Under the pieces are notes generated by a model. It saw only the letters and a program-made list of their open reading frames with translations, did no database searches and had not been told where the DNA came from. 64,000 nt of DNA from Clostridiaceae bacterium HFYG-1003 (GTDB lineage Bacteria; Bacillota; Clostridia; Clostridiales; Clostridiaceae). A program made the translations under genes and the position numbers. Positions 8,076 to 17,248 of this stretch are shown here, piece after piece (positions within the stretch are counted from its first letter, which is position 1; each line of letters begins with the position of its first letter). Where the stretch lies: positions 558,001 through 622,000 of the forward strand of contig CP102060.1 of the NCBI GenBank assembly GCA_024579835.1, given 5' to 3'.

Positions 8076-8600
8076 GTGAGCGATATCATTGATTTGAGCA
8101 AATTTAAGGAGAAGGTGCGGGACAAAGATGTGGATGAACTGGAAAATTACATCTATTCTCTTTATTTTCAGGTGGCTGAAGGCAAAATGACCTTGGCGGA
8201 CGTCAACCGTGAAATCAGAAAGTATGTGGAGGAGAACGACATCTCCCATACCAAATTCATGGAGATTCAGAAGAAACTGATTGAACGCTATGGCTATGAT
8301 CCCAATGAACTGGAGAAGCAACTGATGCAAGATCCGTCGCTGCTGGGGCAGTCGCGGGGTCTGCTCGAAAAATACGGCAAATCCATTGAGGAAGCCAAGG
8401 GCTATCGCAAGGTTATCAAGAATAACCGCAATGAACTGGTCATTTTTGCAACGGGTCATCGCATCATTCTGCTCAGTGAAAAAAAGATCGACCTGGAGGA
8501 CAATGAAGTTCACGAATTTCTGGTCTCTTACAAGCGTCAGGCGGGCAGCGAAACCCTGGACGTTCAGCTGGCTGAGTCGATTCAAACCTTTCAGTATTGA
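8076..8600 (+). CDS. DUF3867 family protein
   Basis: A 174-residue soluble, helical, highly charged protein that begins MSDIIDLSKFKEKVRDKDVDELE and matches my memory of the clostridial DUF3867 family (short helical region, then KKLIERYGYDP). Function unknown. The GTG at 8076 is chosen because GGAGGTGA ends 5 nt before it; a GTG at 8067 lies inside that site. It stands alone between a long non-coding region and a large hairpin. The C-terminal third (ELVIFATGHRIILLSEKKIDLED...) looks like a small beta-rich domain. Confidence 0.75.
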   Translation: MSDIIDLSKFKEKVRDKDVDELENYIYSLYFQVAEGKMTLADVNREIRKYVEENDISHTKFMEIQKKLIERYGYDPNELEKQLMQDPSLLGQSRGLLEKYGKSIEEAKGYRKVIKNNRNELVIFATGHRIILLSEKKIDLEDNEVHEFLVSYKRQAGSETLDVQLAESIQTFQY

Positions 8601-8608
8601 ACCAGCGA

Positions 8609-8667
8609 ATCTTTGAAGCGGATCTTATAACGGATCTTTGAAGTAGATCTTATAAGTGATCTTTGTT
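8609..8667 (+). repeat. 25-bp tandem repeat, about 2.3 copies
   Basis: Two imperfect units beginning ATCTTTGAAG and containing AGATCTTATAA or GGATCTTATAA start at 8609 and 8634, and a third begins at 8659. They lie between the DUF3867 stop and the hairpin at 8686. Confidence 0.7.
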
Positions 8668-8685
8668 AATGTGAGTAAATTCCAG

Positions 8686-8727
8686 ACAAGGAGAATGCCT
8701 CACCAAGCGGTGAGGCATTCTCCTTGT
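8686..8727. terminator. perfect 19-bp hairpin between convergent genes
   Basis: ACAAGGAGAATGCCTCACC (8686-8704), loop AAGC, and its exact complement (8709-8727). It lies between the convergent DUF3867 and acylphosphatase genes and probably ends both transcripts, although neither strand has a T run after it. Confidence 0.6.
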
Positions 8728-8791
8728 CCGGTTATCAGGGGACAGAGGTTATCAATGACCGGAGGTGATTCTGAGATCCTTCCAGTGCGTT

Positions 8792-9067
8792 TTAGCGTAG
8801 AATCTGAAAAATGGTTTCATCCGGTATGACTTCCCGTGGTTCTTCAGTCAGGCTGTCGATCCGAGCATAGGACATATCCTGGAGGATGAACTGTTTCAGA
8901 GCTGCGATCTGCTCCGGTTCTCCCTGGGCTTCCAGCAGAACCTGGCCGGAAGGAAGATTTTTTACGAATCCGGTGACACCGATGGCTTTTGTCGCCTGCA
9001 ATGTCTGCCAGCGAAATCCCACACCCTGAACCCGGCCGGAAATTAGATATTGGAAGCGTTTCATCAT
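8792..9067 (-). CDS. acyP: acylphosphatase
   Basis: A 91-residue protein with the acylphosphatase fold markers: the phosphate loop GRVQGVGFRWQT (catalytic Arg in GFR) and GFVKNLPSGQVLLEAQGE (catalytic Asn in VKN). The enzyme hydrolyses carboxyl phosphates such as acetyl phosphate or 1,3-bisphosphoglycerate. Its ATG overlaps the TGA of the upstream membrane gene (ATGATGA), so the two are translationally coupled, and any partner role of the membrane protein might be read in that light. Cytosolic. Confidence 0.95.
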   Translation of the reverse strand: MMKRFQYLISGRVQGVGFRWQTLQATKAIGVTGFVKNLPSGQVLLEAQGEPEQIAALKQFILQDMSYARIDSLTEEPREVIPDETIFQILR

Positions 9068-10080
9068 GACTGGGATTTCTGGTCAATGAGGTGACCGCGT
9101 TCCGGGATGTCATTGCCTTCTTCATCCAACGGGGTGAAAGGTCCGATATAATGCTCCGCCTTTTGAGTCAGGGTTTCTTCCTGGTCAAGGTCCAGTTCCA
9201 GGGCTGGCTCCACCTGATAGGCCGGTTCATTTTCAACCCAGAAGGAAAAATCATCGGCTTCCGATGCCTCGGGCAATGGAGCCTGATCCGTCGGGTAGAC
9301 GGGGGTGAGTTCCACCGCTTTGGCAAATGGGTTTTTCGACAGCGCAGTCCGGTAATTATGCACTCGCAGATAATCCAGATAGACCGCTGTGGTAATTTTG
9401 GCGCCGTAGACCGGATCCTGTGCGTTGACTTCGAAGTGGTAGAAATCATTGAGGTCTTCAATGCCAAAGTCGGTCAGTTTCGGGTATAGGTTGCGGGCCA
9501 GCGTTTCAGTATCGATGGCATCCGTCAGCAGGATGGAATTGGAATGTTCCCTCAGCCAGGCGTTGGCGTAGCTTTTATCGTGGATGATCAGCGGGAAGTC
9601 CCGGGTATAGGTCTTGAGATATTTCAGCGCGTCTTCCAGTTCCAGATCGATGGCCTTGCTTTTCTTTCCCGGGCTTTTTAGCGGCAGGTACAGGCTGTCG
9701 GTGAGATAACCGCCTTCATAGCGGACGGCCTGGATGGAGTAAACCCGAGACTTGTAAGGATCCTCGTCATCTCCGTCAAAATACAGTGCGATGAACCGAG
9801 GGAACAGGGGAGCCGTCAGCTGGGGTTCCCGCAGCTTGGACCTGGGGTTGAACAAAGGTTTTTCCATCAGCATGGCCCGGTAGCTGGTCCGTTCCTTATT
9901 CAAAAGGATCTTGAGGAGATCAAAAAACAGGATGATCCCAGTCGACACCAGAAGAAACCGGATGCCGGCCGCGCTCAGATGGGATGATTCACCCCCTCCG
10001 GCGATAAACAGGATCAGAAGGGCACAGCCCAGTGCAATAAAGCTGAAGAAATAGGAGCGGGTCAGTAGTTTACTAATCAT
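9064..10080 (-). CDS. membrane-anchored protein with degenerate DnaQ-like (DEDD exonuclease) domain
   Basis: A 338-residue protein with two N-terminal membrane helices (about 8-28 and 38-58) and a cytosolic domain. Residues 96-240 follow the order of DEDDh exonuclease motifs: ALYFDGDDEDP (Exo I-like) at 98-108, LIIHDKSYANAWL (Exo II-like) at 164-176, DAIDTETLARNLYPKL plus GIEDLNDFY at 187-214, and GAKITTAVYLDYL (Exo III-like) at 226-238. The Exo II Asp and the Exo III His/Asp appear replaced, so nuclease activity is doubtful. The last 80 residues are low-complexity and acidic. Start at 10080 has GGGAGG 9 nt ahead. The fold call is an inference from motif order; I know no named family for it. 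Confidence 0.55.
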   Translation of the reverse strand: MISKLLTRSYFFSFIALGCALLILFIAGGGESSHLSAAGIRFLLVSTGIILFFDLLKILLNKERTSYRAMLMEKPLFNPRSKLREPQLTAPLFPRFIALYFDGDDEDPYKSRVYSIQAVRYEGGYLTDSLYLPLKSPGKKSKAIDLELEDALKYLKTYTRDFPLIIHDKSYANAWLREHSNSILLTDAIDTETLARNLYPKLTDFGIEDLNDFYHFEVNAQDPVYGAKITTAVYLDYLRVHNYRTALSKNPFAKAVELTPVYPTDQAPLPEASEADDFSFWVENEPAYQVEPALELDLDQEETLTQKAEHYIGPFTPLDEEGNDIPERGHLIDQKSQS

Positions 10081-10293
10081 GGATGAAAGCCTCCCGATGG
10101 TAATATGGCAAAAAAAGATTCAGGAACTCCTTCGCGGTCGAGGCCGGCAGTATGTGTTTTTTTCCTGTCCGGTCACCGAATCAAGCGGAGCATAATCCAT
10201 CGTTTTATTGTACAATGGGGTATGGGATCTCTGGATCCTGAATGAAGTCATTGCAATTATTATACACAGAAACAAAAACCCTGGGTGAAAGAT

Positions 10294-13200
10294 ATGAAAA
10301 AAAGTAACAATACAACCGAGCGCAGACTGTTTAACCGCTATACCGCTCTGTTTCTGATCATGCTAGCGGTTATGGGGCTCATCGGCCGAACGCTGTTCGG
10401 ACTTCAGATTGTCAGCGGCGAAGAATTTCAGAATAAGGCAGATGCTTATTCGGTGAAAGATATCAGTGAACCGGCGCCGCGCGGAGAAATCCTGGACCGC
10501 AACGGCGAAGTGCTGGCGACCAATCTCTCGTCCTATGACCTGATTTATAATGAAACCCGAGAATCGGCTGCTCAATTCTACAGCGTGATGGGAGAATTCT
10601 TCCGCCTCCTGGATCGAACCGGTGAGGAACTCTATGACACGTTTGAACTGAAGGCCGAACCGGCCTTCGCCTTCGATTTTAAGACCAGCAGTCCCAGTGC
10701 CTCCCAGACCCGTGAACTTCGCTTTAAGAAAGACCGCAACATGGATTCCTGGATCCTCAAATCCGGTTACGGCAAGATGATCGGGAAAACGCAGATCAAG
10801 GATCTGAGCAATGAAGAAAGCGAGGAGCTCAATAAAATGCTGCTGGCGGTGACACCGGAGGAGACCTTCCAATATCTGGTGCGCTATCATGGCCTTTATA
10901 AAATCCTGGGACTGAGCAAAACCGAAGAAGCTGCCCTGCTTAAGCTGACTGATCGGGAAGTGACCGAGACCGTACTAAAAAAACTGTCTGTACCGGAACT
11001 GCGCCGCTACATGGTGATTCGGGATCAGGTGCGGATGAAAGTCTATCAGTCCAACAAGTCCGTACCGCTGGTCAAGACCATGACCAAGCAGAACGCCTTT
11101 GTCTTCATGCAGAAAGCCAATCTGCTGGCCGGCATTGATGTGCAGCTCAGCCCCACCCGGATCTATCCCTATGGAACGCTGGGGGCTCATGTGCTGGGTT
11201 ATTTGTCCAACATCAGCGAATACAATAAGGATAAATACGAATCCATGGGCTATGACCTGAATCAGGACATGATCGGGGTTTACGGCATTGAAGAAGCCTT
11301 TGAGCAGGAACTGCGCGGAAACAAGTCCGTCACCACCGTCAAGGTCGACAAACAGGGACGAACGGTCAGCGAGCTGTTCAAGCTGGAGGGCTATCCCGGA
11401 TCCAGCGTCCAGCTGACCCTGGACAAGGATCTGCAGTATACAGCTCAGATGGCGCTGGATGCCACGCTGAAGAATCTGCGCACCAGCTTTGTGGATCATA
11501 CCCAGGGCAAATCCAACAACGCCACCCGCGGCGCGGTGGTGGTCATTCAGGTGAAAACCGGCAAGGTACTGGCCATGGCCTCGAATCCGGATTTTGATCC
11601 CAATGTGTTCATCGCTCCGGGCGCGCTGACTCCTGAACTGTATTCGACCTACTTTAATCCAGATCTGGAGGCTTTCGGCACAAACCTGATCCAGAACTTG
11701 CCCATTCCGGGCAAGACCCTGGATGACATCTTCCCCAAAAATAAGGAAGGGGTTCGCCAGGATTATTATGACAACTATCCCAAGCCATTCCTGAATTACG
11801 CCACCCAGGGCCTGTCCCCGGTGGGATCCATCTTTAAGCCCTTTACCTCACTCGCCGCCCTGCAGCACGGCGTGGTCGACAAGAACACGATCATCGACGA
11901 CACCGGCGTATACGAACGGCCGGAGTTGAAAGGCTATCGCCCAACCAACAACAACAGCATGCCCTACGGTCTGCTGGATCTGACCGAGGCGCTGAAGCTG
12001 TCTTCCAACGTCTTCTTCCTGGAAATGGGCTGGCGAATGCATCAGAAGTCTGGTCCCAACGCCATCGCCGAAACCGTCTGGAAACTGGGACTGGGCCATG
12101 ATCCCACCGAAGGGGTTCATTCAACGACCGGCATTGAGATTAACGAGAATGTATACGGCAACATCTTCAACTTTGAGTCCCGCAAGCAGATTATCGGGCG
12201 AGCCGCCTATGGTGATCTGGTCAATGTCCTGAAAAAGGGAATTGCCCGGGACGGCAAGCGGTTTAAGCCGCTGGACGTGTCGCTCAAGGATACAGATTCC
12301 GAGAAAATGCGGGAACTGAAACTCGAGATGGACCGGGGCCTGCGGGAATACTGGAGCAAGGCTCAGTTCAACGATCCCCGGACTGTTGATGAGAAATTCG
12401 ACGAAATCCGGCAGATTCTTGACTATAACCTCAACTACATCATATCGCTCCTGCCCGCCGAAGAGCAGGAAGGCATGGCCGACTCGACCTACTTGGCGGA
12501 TCAGGTTGCCAGTGTCCTGGTGTATGACCGCGGCCGCGAACTGACCACCCCGGTCAATATCATGAATGCCAGCATCGGTCAGGGCGACGCGGAACTGACA
12601 CTGCTCCAGATCGCCAATGCCATAGCCACTCTGGCCAATGGCGGAACCCGCTACCGGACTTCTCTGGTTGACCGGATTCTTGATCCGGAAGGCAATCTGG
12701 TCAAGGTTGTGGAGCCGGAAGTCCTGGAAGAGGTTTCAATCAAGGATGAACACCTGAAACTGATCTATGAAGGCATGCACAAGGTCAATACCGTCGAGGG
12801 CGGAACGGCCTACCGCTACATGAAAGACTTCCCGATCGAGACCGCCGGAAAAACCGGTACGGCTCAGTATCGCGAAAACAATATGGCCAACTATGTCGGC
12901 CGTCACCAGTACGGAACCTACATTACGTTCGCGCCCCTGGAGGATCCGGAGATCGCCATCGCAGTCATCGGGTATGACGCCATCCACGGTTCCTTCATGA
13001 TCCCGGTCGCCCGGGCCATCTACGAAGAATATTTTGAGGAACGGATCCAGAAGGAAGCTCCGGATTATGTCCGAAGCTTTGACTACCAGCTCAAGCCGGT
13101 CATGAAAGTGGAACCGTCTCTGCTCAAGCTGGAGGAGCCGACGGAACTGACGACAACGCCCGTCATCGACTCCTACCTTCCGGGAGTGCCGGTTCCGGCT

Positions 13201-13314
13201 TACCTCAATCAGCCGGTCAACACCCGCCCGGACGGTACACCGCCGCGGATCAAAACGCCTCAGGGAGAGCAACCGGCAGAACCGGAAGCACCGGCGGATC
13301 CAACAGGTGATTAA
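10294..13314 (+). CDS. mrdA: class B penicillin-binding protein 2 (transpeptidase)
   Basis: A 1006-residue protein with a short cytosolic N-terminus, one membrane anchor (about residues 13-35), the pedestal region beginning EPAPRGEILDRNGEVLA, and a C-terminal transpeptidase domain with all three active-site motifs: SIFK (Ser512, Lys515), SSN (570-572) and KTG (853-855). It cross-links peptidoglycan during elongation, normally with RodA, which is not in the window. It is well above the 600-700 residues of typical PBP2, with extra sequence at about 90-230 and around 640-740 and a proline-rich tail, as in many clostridial members. ATG at 10294 follows GGTGAAAG; a GTG three codons earlier is less likely. 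Confidence 0.92.
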   Translation: MKKSNNTTERRLFNRYTALFLIMLAVMGLIGRTLFGLQIVSGEEFQNKADAYSVKDISEPAPRGEILDRNGEVLATNLSSYDLIYNETRESAAQFYSVMGEFFRLLDRTGEELYDTFELKAEPAFAFDFKTSSPSASQTRELRFKKDRNMDSWILKSGYGKMIGKTQIKDLSNEESEELNKMLLAVTPEETFQYLVRYHGLYKILGLSKTEEAALLKLTDREVTETVLKKLSVPELRRYMVIRDQVRMKVYQSNKSVPLVKTMTKQNAFVFMQKANLLAGIDVQLSPTRIYPYGTLGAHVLGYLSNISEYNKDKYESMGYDLNQDMIGVYGIEEAFEQELRGNKSVTTVKVDKQGRTVSELFKLEGYPGSSVQLTLDKDLQYTAQMALDATLKNLRTSFVDHTQGKSNNATRGAVVVIQVKTGKVLAMASNPDFDPNVFIAPGALTPELYSTYFNPDLEAFGTNLIQNLPIPGKTLDDIFPKNKEGVRQDYYDNYPKPFLNYATQGLSPVGSIFKPFTSLAALQHGVVDKNTIIDDTGVYERPELKGYRPTNNNSMPYGLLDLTEALKLSSNVFFLEMGWRMHQKSGPNAIAETVWKLGLGHDPTEGVHSTTGIEINENVYGNIFNFESRKQIIGRAAYGDLVNVLKKGIARDGKRFKPLDVSLKDTDSEKMRELKLEMDRGLREYWSKAQFNDPRTVDEKFDEIRQILDYNLNYIISLLPAEEQEGMADSTYLADQVASVLVYDRGRELTTPVNIMNASIGQGDAELTLLQIANAIATLANGGTRYRTSLVDRILDPEGNLVKVVEPEVLEEVSIKDEHLKLIYEGMHKVNTVEGGTAYRYMKDFPIETAGKTGTAQYRENNMANYVGRHQYGTYITFAPLEDPEIAIAVIGYDAIHGSFMIPVARAIYEEYFEERIQKEAPDYVRSFDYQLKPVMKVEPSLLKLEEPTELTTTPVIDSYLPGVPVPAYLNQPVNTRPDGTPPRIKTPQGEQPAEPEAPADPTGD

Positions 13315-13336
13315 ATAAGGATAGGACCAAACGGAG

Positions 13337-13360
13337 AAGCAGTCAGATTGACTGCTTATT
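13337..13360 (+). terminator. hairpin after PBP2 gene
   Basis: Stem AAGCAGTCA / TGACTGCTT (13337-13357) with a 3-nt loop and a short ATT tail. Weak as an intrinsic terminator because the T run is short. Confidence 0.4.
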
Positions 13361-13412
13361 CCGGAACCTTAATTGAGAAATATTATCAATAGTCCAGTGC
13401 AAGGAGTTTGCC

Positions 13413-15113
13413 ATGAACGAATCACGCATTGTCATTCTGGGGGCAGGCTATGCCGGAATCCGGCTGGCCCGGCGCCTGCTGGCGGAAAAGCAGTACGATC
13501 GGCTGACGCTGATTGACCAGAATGACCATCATACCCTCATCACCAACCTGCATGAAGTCGCCTCCGGTCGGGTGGAACCCCAAACCCTGGAGATCCCGCT
13601 GGATCATATCCTGGAGCATGCCCGGGTGGAACGAATCCGTGACCGGATCCGCTCCATCGACCTGGAGTCCAGGATCCTGACCGGGGAAAGCGGCAGTTAT
13701 CCTTATGACCAGTTAATCATCGCCTCGGGAGCGGTCCCCTTTTTCTATGGAGTGCCGGGTGCGCAGGAACACAGCCTTACCCTGAACACTATGAAGGATG
13801 CCTTGTCGATCCGGCAGTGGCTGAGGCAAAATCCCGACGGCCGGATCGTACTGTGCGGAGCGGGTTTGACGGGAGTCGAGCTGGCAGCAGATCTGAAGGC
13901 CATGGCGCCGAATCTTGCCGTGACGCTGGTGGAAGTCAGAGACAACATCCTGCCGGATCTGCCCCTCCCGGTTCAGGAAAAAGTGAGGCGCAAGCTGGAA
14001 CGGCGGGGAATCCGCCTGATGACGGCTGCGCGGGTCACGGAAGTTTGCGAATCCGGCGTTCGGCTGGAAGGGTGTCCTGAAGCCGAGCTCCAGGCGGACC
14101 TGGTCGTATGGACCAGCGGAAATCGGGCCGCATTTCGTCTGGATGCACCCCAGGGGGAGGCAGCTGAACCGATTTTGGATGACGCGCTGCGCCTGCGTAG
14201 CCATCCGGAAGTCTGTGCAGTGGGGGATGGCGGCGATCCAGACTGGGCCTGCGTGGAAAACGGACTGCAGTCCGCGGATCTGGTAGCTAAAAATCTGCTG
14301 ACCGGGGAGGGTGACATTCACTCCTATCAGCCCAGCCGGCGCGGACTGATGATTTCACTGGGACCCTCTGATGGGGTGACAACGACCCGAATCCCCTTAT
14401 CGGGGTGGCCGGCGGTCGTACTGAAGTTCCTGGTGGATCTGTATTATGTGTTTTCCGTCGGCGGCCTGGGTTCGGCTGCCAATTATTTTACCGGGCACCT
14501 GGTTCGTCCAGCGCATGGCCGGACTCTGACCGGACGCCTCCTCTCCAGCCGGGGACAGCGCTTCTGGCTGCTGCCGCTCCGCCTGTACCTGGGCGGTCTG
14601 TGGTTTCTGGAAGCCTGGAAAAAAGTCATTGGACCAGCTCAGTTTGCCAAAGCTGTCTCGGCTCGTGATTACCTCACCGTGGGCAGCGATTCGTGGCTTC
14701 GTCCCGGAAACCTGCAGGTGCCCTTTGCCTGGCTGCGGGATGTCGATGCCGTCAGCAGTGCCACCATGGCAGGTACAAACGGTCCGGTGCTGGAAGAGCT
14801 TCCCGTCTGGTATGAAGCACTGATGCGCACCATTATGCCCACGCCCGCTCTGGGAGCCTTCTTCCAAAGTCTGCTGGTATGGGCGGAATTTGCCGTTGGC
14901 GTGGGACTGATTCTGGGTCTTGCGGTCTTTCTCTCTGCTCTTCTGTCCTTCGCTCTGACGGTCAACTTTTTCCTCTCCGGCGTCGCCGGCTGGCAGCTGC
15001 TCTGGATTCTGCCGGCTTCACTGGCTCTGCTGGGCGGTGCCGGCAGGATCATGGGGCTGGATGCCTGGCTCATCCCCTGGATCCATCGGCAGCTGAAGAT
15101 TGATTCCCTGTAA
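13413..15113 (+). CDS. ndh2: type II NADH dehydrogenase with C-terminal membrane domain (Ndh2-like)
   Basis: A 566-residue flavoprotein. Residues 1-340 are a two-dinucleotide-fold NDH-2: GAGYAG (FAD) at 8-13, HHTLITNLHEVASG, a second GAGLTGVELA (NADH), and VCAVGDGG. Residues about 380-566 add several hydrophobic segments resembling DoxX-type membrane domains. In Listeria, an Ndh2 with an extra membrane domain feeds electrons from NADH to a separate demethylmenaquinone pool for extracellular electron transfer, and the three genes that follow here match that locus. Start has AAGGAG 7 nt ahead. Whether it works outward or only within the membrane is not shown by sequence. Confidence 0.85.
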   Translation: MNESRIVILGAGYAGIRLARRLLAEKQYDRLTLIDQNDHHTLITNLHEVASGRVEPQTLEIPLDHILEHARVERIRDRIRSIDLESRILTGESGSYPYDQLIIASGAVPFFYGVPGAQEHSLTLNTMKDALSIRQWLRQNPDGRIVLCGAGLTGVELAADLKAMAPNLAVTLVEVRDNILPDLPLPVQEKVRRKLERRGIRLMTAARVTEVCESGVRLEGCPEAELQADLVVWTSGNRAAFRLDAPQGEAAEPILDDALRLRSHPEVCAVGDGGDPDWACVENGLQSADLVAKNLLTGEGDIHSYQPSRRGLMISLGPSDGVTTTRIPLSGWPAVVLKFLVDLYYVFSVGGLGSAANYFTGHLVRPAHGRTLTGRLLSSRGQRFWLLPLRLYLGGLWFLEAWKKVIGPAQFAKAVSARDYLTVGSDSWLRPGNLQVPFAWLRDVDAVSSATMAGTNGPVLEELPVWYEALMRTIMPTPALGAFFQSLLVWAEFAVGVGLILGLAVFLSALLSFALTVNFFLSGVAGWQLLWILPASLALLGGAGRIMGLDAWLIPWIHRQLKIDSL

Positions 15114-15297
15114 TTCAGCGCAAGGGCAGAAATCTGAACCCCGCCAGCCGAGTGATGGATCCGGCCGGCCTTGATTTCAAACTTCATGGATTCCCAAATT
15201 CGATCATTTCTGAATTTGTTGATCCAATGGCCAGATCGTCCTGAGGATGTTCCGGTGTTTCAGAACGTGCAAATTTTAAGCAATTTTTACCGGGAAC

Positions 15298-15306
15298 TGG
15301 TATAAT
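15298..15306 (+). promoter_or_regulatory. extended -10 promoter before NusG-domain-II gene
   Basis: TGG-TATAAT (15298-15306) forms an extended -10 element; no good -35 is visible. It would start transcription about 30 bp before the TTG start of the next gene. Confidence 0.6.
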
Positions 15307-15339
15307 GTAGTATTAGAAACCAGAAAGGAATGAAATCAG

Positions 15340-15750
15340 TTGAAATACTTTAAAATAAAGCTTCTGGATATTGTCCTGATCGGGCTTTTGATCCTTGCTT
15401 CCTTTATCCCCAATGCCGTGTTTGCCTATCAGGCTATGAGCAGCCCGGCACAGAGCGATGCCATCTATGTGGTCATCAAGATCGACTCACAGGAAGTGGA
15501 GCGGATCCAGCTGGATGAAACCAAGGCGGCTTATGTCCATGAAATTGTCACCCCCAAGGGTGAAAAAAATACGATTCGAATCGACGGCGGCACAGTAACA
15601 ATGATCACAGCCGATTGTCCGGATCAGATCTGTGTAACGGCATTCCCCCCTATCTCCAAGGATGGCGAGCAGATCATCTGCCTGCCCCATATGCTGGTGG
15701 TTGAGGTTGAAGGGGGAGACAAAGCAAAAGGAGATCTGAACGCATACTGA
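15340..15750 (+). CDS. NusG domain II-containing membrane-anchored protein (EetA-like)
   Basis: A 136-residue protein with one N-terminal membrane anchor (about 7-30) and an extracytosolic domain of the NusG-domain-II type, including the cysteine pattern DCPDQIC and GEQIICLPH. Homologues sit in clostridial electron-transfer gene clusters and correspond to EetA of the Listeria extracellular electron transfer locus. The start is TTG at 15340; an ATG ten bases upstream is in another frame that closes at once. It overlaps the next gene by one base (TGATG). The exact electron-transfer role is inferred from the cluster. Confidence 0.8.
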   Translation: MKYFKIKLLDIVLIGLLILASFIPNAVFAYQAMSSPAQSDAIYVVIKIDSQEVERIQLDETKAAYVHEIVTPKGEKNTIRIDGGTVTMITADCPDQICVTAFPPISKDGEQIICLPHMLVVEVEGGDKAKGDLNAY

Positions 15751-16283
15751 TGAGAAACAATAAAAATGTCTACAAGATGGTGTATATCGCGCTCCTGGTC
15801 GCCCAGGCCATGGTCGTCTTCAAGCTGGAGGAGTTCATTCCGGTTCCATTCCCCGCCATACCGGGGGCCAAGCTGGGGCTGGCAAACATCTTTACCATGG
15901 TGGCGCTCTATACCCTTCGTCCGGGCGAGGCCTTCGGCGTCGTTGTCCTGCGCTCGGTTCTTTCGATGCTGATTTCCAACAATCCCGGAGCGTTCATTTA
16001 CTCCTTTTCCGGGGCGATGCTGTCCTTTGTCGTGATGCTGCTGCTGAAAAACACCTTTGGGAACCGGCTTTCCCGGATCGGAGTCTCAGTCGGCGGGGCA
16101 TTCAGCCACAATCTGGGGCAGCTGCTGGCCGCCGCGCTGATGGTGGCCGAGCCGCGGATTCTGATGTATCTGCCGGCTCTGACGATCATCGCCGTACCGA
16201 CCGGTTTCTTTATTGGCATGACCTCTAACTTCATGCTGGAGCATATGGGAAAACTGGGCATTATGAGGGAGTTGAAACGCTGA
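15750..16283 (+). CDS. Gx transporter family membrane protein (EetB-like)
   Basis: A 177-residue integral membrane protein with about five hydrophobic segments, starting MRNNKNVYKMVYIALLVAQAMV and containing FPAIPGAKLGLANIFTMVAL and GGAFSHNLGQLLAA, typical of the Gx transporter / heptaprenyl-diphosphate-synthase component I family. It overlaps its neighbours on both sides (1-4 bases). In Listeria the homologue (EetB) is needed for extracellular electron transfer; the family also resembles ECF-type substrate-binding subunits, so flavin or quinone precursor handling is possible. Confidence 0.82.
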   Translation: MRNNKNVYKMVYIALLVAQAMVVFKLEEFIPVPFPAIPGAKLGLANIFTMVALYTLRPGEAFGVVVLRSVLSMLISNNPGAFIYSFSGAMLSFVVMLLLKNTFGNRLSRIGVSVGGAFSHNLGQLLAAALMVAEPRILMYLPALTIIAVPTGFFIGMTSNFMLEHMGKLGIMRELKR

Positions 16284-17248
16284 TGGGATTTTGGCAGGAC
16301 CAGCCGAAACTGAACGAACGACTGAATCAGATCCAGGAAATTATGCAGGCTGAGGTCCCCCGTACCGGGCGGTTCTCAGCCGTTTTGACTCCATTGACGG
16401 CCCAGTCGGGAAAAATGCTGCGCCCGGCGCTGCTGGTTCTGTCCGCCGGATTCAGCACCAGTCCGTGGGAGGTCAATCACCTGGCGGCGGCGCTGGAATT
16501 CCTCCATCTGGCTTCATTGATTCACGACGACATCATTGATCATGGCCGGGAACGGCGGGGACAACCGACCGTGGTCCGTCAGCATGGAACAGCCATGGCT
16601 CTTTATGCCGGCGACTACCTGATTTTTCTGGCAGCACGGTGTCTGTACGGGCTGGAGGCAGACCGCCTGCCCCGGCTGCCGATGGACTTCATGGGACCGC
16701 TTCTGGAGGCGGAGGCAGAGCAGCTGGAGTCACGCTTCAGCATGGAGCAGACACCCGCTGGCTATCTGGCCCGAATTGAAGCCAAGACCGGGCTGCTGTT
16801 CTCCCTGGCCAGTTCGGCGGGATTTGCCGTCAGGCAGGAATCACCCCATGACATCGAACCGATGAAACGGGCCGGCCTGGATTTTGGAATTGCCTTTCAA
16901 CTGCGGGATGACCTGGCGGATCTGTCGGATTCAGCTTATTCAGATCTGCGGGAAGGTAACTTTACGCTGCCGGTCATCTTTGCCCTGGAGGAAGATCCCG
17001 CTCTGAAGGTTGAACTGGCTGATTTGGGGCCAGGGATCCCTGATGAGGCTGCCTTCGACCGGATTGTCCGGCGCATCGAAGGTACTGGTGCCATCCGGCG
17101 CACCCAGGCCGTCATCCGCGACCATCTGAATCGATCAGCCGCTGTATTCCGCAGTCACCTGGGGGCTGAGGAATGGAGGCATTACGAATGGATGAATCAA
17201 CAACTCTTCGGGGGATATTATGAAGATCAAAGCCTATGCGAAAATTAA
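16283..17248 (+). CDS. polyprenyl (hepta/hexaprenyl) diphosphate synthase
   Basis: A 321-residue trans-prenyltransferase with KMLRPALLVL, the first Asp-rich motif LIHDDIIDHGRERRGQPT and the second QLRDDLADL. It builds the isoprenoid tail of a quinone. In the Listeria electron-transfer locus the equivalent gene (dmkB) makes the tail of a dedicated demethylmenaquinone; no menaquinone head-group genes are in this window. It overlaps the next gene, ispE, by 29 bp, which links quinone tail synthesis to isoprenoid precursor supply in one operon. Confidence 0.88.
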   Translation: MGFWQDQPKLNERLNQIQEIMQAEVPRTGRFSAVLTPLTAQSGKMLRPALLVLSAGFSTSPWEVNHLAAALEFLHLASLIHDDIIDHGRERRGQPTVVRQHGTAMALYAGDYLIFLAARCLYGLEADRLPRLPMDFMGPLLEAEAEQLESRFSMEQTPAGYLARIEAKTGLLFSLASSAGFAVRQESPHDIEPMKRAGLDFGIAFQLRDDLADLSDSAYSDLREGNFTLPVIFALEEDPALKVELADLGPGIPDEAAFDRIVRRIEGTGAIRRTQAVIRDHLNRSAAVFRSHLGAEEWRHYEWMNQQLFGGYYEDQSLCEN

